Assembly (NCBI GenBank): GCA_910589315.1 | Contig: CAJUTB010000020.1 | Coordinates: 1-50,031, forward strand | Length of the DNA stretch: 50,031 nucleotides | Direction: 5' to 3' | From: an uncultured Oscillibacter sp. | Lineage (GTDB): Bacteria > Bacillota > Clostridia > Oscillospirales > Oscillospiraceae | In this document: piece after piece, positions 49,202 to 50,031 of the stretch | Layout of the letters: each line of letters opens with the position of its first letter | How positions within the stretch are numbered: the first letter of the stretch is position 1 | Translations under genes and position numbers: made by a program | Notes under the pieces: generated by a model | Databases searched by the model: none | What the model was told of the DNA's origin: nothing | Seen by the model: only the letters and a program-made list of their open reading frames with translations

Positions 49202-49405
49202 CTACTGGAGCCCGCACCGCTCCATGAGGTACGCCCTGGGCACACGCCCGGAATGGGTGATGTACCCCTTGGCCTGGAGCTCCTTGTTGATCCGCTGCAT
49301 GACGTGGTAAGCCGCGGATTTGCTGACCTGCAGAATGTCCATGACCTCCTCCACGGTAATCATTTTGTTCTGCACCGTCGGCGTCGCTGTCTTTGCCGCT
49401 GCCAT
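49202..49405 (-). CDS. Small HTH DNA-binding protein (excisionase/regulator type)
   Basis: A 67-aa protein with MITVEEVMDILQVSKSAAYH and VMQRINKELQAKGYITHSGR, a MerR/excisionase-type HTH that ends in GRVPRAYLMERCGL. Proteins of this form occur in Clostridia mobile elements as excisionases or small regulators. It lies right after the coiled-coil gene. A role in controlling early expression or excision is likely but not distinguishable. The start ATG (49405) has AGGAGG upstream. Confidence 0.72.
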   Translation of the reverse strand: MAAAKTATPTVQNKMITVEEVMDILQVSKSAAYHVMQRINKELQAKGYITHSGRVPRAYLMERCGLQ

Positions 49406-49432
49406 GGTTTCCTCCTTTCCCGCCGTTTTTGG

Positions 49433-49978
49433 TTACTGGCCCCGCGCGTGCTTGACGCGCTGGGCGAGGGCCTGGTAATACTCCAGGTTGCTCTTGGCGG
49501 CCCGGTGATACTTGACCGCGTTCTTGAAGGCGTCGCTCTCCGGCTCCTCCGCCCCCTCGATGATGCGCTCCGCCGCGGCCTTGATGTCCTCCTGGATGGC
49601 CGCCAGCTTGTCCTCCACCAGCTGGGCGATGTCGGTGAGGTCGTCGCTGTCCAGGACCCTGTCCCGGTAGAAATTGGCGTCGTCCTCCGCCGTCTTAATC
49701 GCCCGGTCGGCCCGCTGTTCGGCCTCCCGGATGGCCGCCTGGGCTTCGCCCCTGGCCTGCTGCTTCTCCTGGATTTCCCGGTGGAGCTTGTCCTTCAGCT
49801 CCGCGATCTCCCCGACCGCCTGGGCGACCCGCTTCTCTGCGTCCTGCCAGCGGGCTTTCATGCTGTCGCCGAAGTCGTTCTCGATGTTGACCTCCGCGTC
49901 CTCCAGGCACCCGTCCAACGCCGTCCCGACGTAGCTGCGGGGCCCCAGGGTGGCGACGATGGCCTTGATCTTCTCCAT
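49433..49978 (-). CDS. Coiled-coil hypothetical protein
   Basis: A 181-aa protein. Its centre is a long charged heptad helix (AEKRVAQAVGEIAELKDKLH, KQQARGEAQAAIREAEQRAD), and the C-terminus has a helical DAFKNAVKYHRAAKSNLEYY. No SD is obvious just before the ATG (49978), but the preceding 50 bp is AT-rich, which may be a regulatory leader. It is the first gene of the visible early block. I do not recognise the family. Confidence 0.65.
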   Translation of the reverse strand: MEKIKAIVATLGPRSYVGTALDGCLEDAEVNIENDFGDSMKARWQDAEKRVAQAVGEIAELKDKLHREIQEKQQARGEAQAAIREAEQRADRAIKTAEDDANFYRDRVLDSDDLTDIAQLVEDKLAAIQEDIKAAAERIIEGAEEPESDAFKNAVKYHRAAKSNLEYYQALAQRVKHARGQ

Positions 49979-50031
49979 GTCAACGCCGATATGAAATTGT
50001 AAGAAAACGCCGAAGAAATTTTGTAGTTTTT
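49979..50031 (-). promoter_or_regulatory. AT-rich leader with an imperfect 24-bp tandem unit
   Basis: The last 50 bp are clearly AT-richer than the rest of the window. On the minus strand two 24-nt units can be aligned, each with ACAA at its start and CGGCGTT at offset 12 (15 of 24 positions equal). This may be an operator or part of a promoter that continues past the edge. No convincing -10 or -35 is seen. Confidence 0.3.

Noticed and set aside
49970..49985. TTGACA as a -35 box
   Set aside because: It overlaps the start codon of the coiled-coil gene, and no -10 lies at the right distance in noncoding sequence.
49070..50002. Plus-strand open frame of 310 codons at the right edge
   Set aside because: It is antisense to three coherent small genes, with low-complexity Leu/Arg composition.
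1..50031. CRISPR arrays, tRNA or rRNA genes
   Set aside because: No regularly spaced direct repeats or cloverleaf-like segments were noticed on reading; the repeats seen are all in-frame protein repeats.

Overview
The window is 50 kb of a GC-rich tailed-phage genome (prophage or phage contig). About sixty genes are packed on the minus strand, so the genome reads from the right edge to the left. Head and tail genes are of the PBSX/Xkd type: XkdF protease, XkdK sheath, XkdM tube, XkdN chaperone, XkdP/Q/R/S/T baseplate set. They therefore encode a contractile-tail (myovirus) particle. High GC, Firmicutes-type Shine-Dalgarno sequences (AGGAGG), ArpU-, DnaD-, RecU- and RecT-like genes, and PBSX-type morphogenesis together suggest a host in the gut Clostridia (Oscillospiraceae-like). 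That host assignment is inference. No integrase, CI-type repressor, holin, tRNA gene or CRISPR array is visible in the window, so lysogeny and lysis genes presumably lie outside it.

Reading in the direction of transcription: (1) 50.0-40.3 kb is the early replication and recombination module. It holds a coiled-coil protein, a small HTH protein, a membrane-anchored lytic transglycosylase, an SbcC/Rad50-like ATPase, RecT, an HNH-like protein, a WalJ/YycJ-like metallo-beta-lactamase-fold protein, a DnaD-like initiator, a DnaC-like loader and an MmcB-like nuclease-fold protein. (2) 40.3-30.4 kb is an accessory module of small, mostly ATGA-coupled genes. Its recognisable members are an 817-aa fusion of a circularly permuted cytosine-C5 methyltransferase with a Dam-type adenine methyltransferase, a PAPS-reductase-fold protein, an ASCH protein, a RecU-like resolvase and a DUF5131 CxxxCxxC protein. 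(3) 30.4-28.2 kb carries an ArpU-like late regulator and a ParB-methyltransferase fusion, ended by a strong terminator. (4) 28.1-14.5 kb is packaging and head: TerS, TerL, portal, a 1144-aa MuF-type head protein with kinase-like and ADP-ribosyltransferase-like domains, XkdF protease, scaffold with a nested internal start, decoration protein, major capsid protein and connectors. (5) 14.5-0 kb is the tail: sheath, tube, chaperone with a -1 frameshift extension, tape measure, baseplate, and a fibre whose C-terminus looks like the variable region of a diversity-generating retroelement (DGR).

The strongest leads for new biology are the MuF-kinase-ART head protein (21129-24563), the permuted C5 plus Dam methyltransferase with a duplicated target-recognition region (37812-40265), the DGR-like fibre C-terminus whose reverse transcriptase and template would lie just left of position 1, the A-AAA-AAC frameshift site at 11755-11761, and the nested scaffold start at 19480. 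All function calls rest on reading motifs and gene order; no database search was possible.
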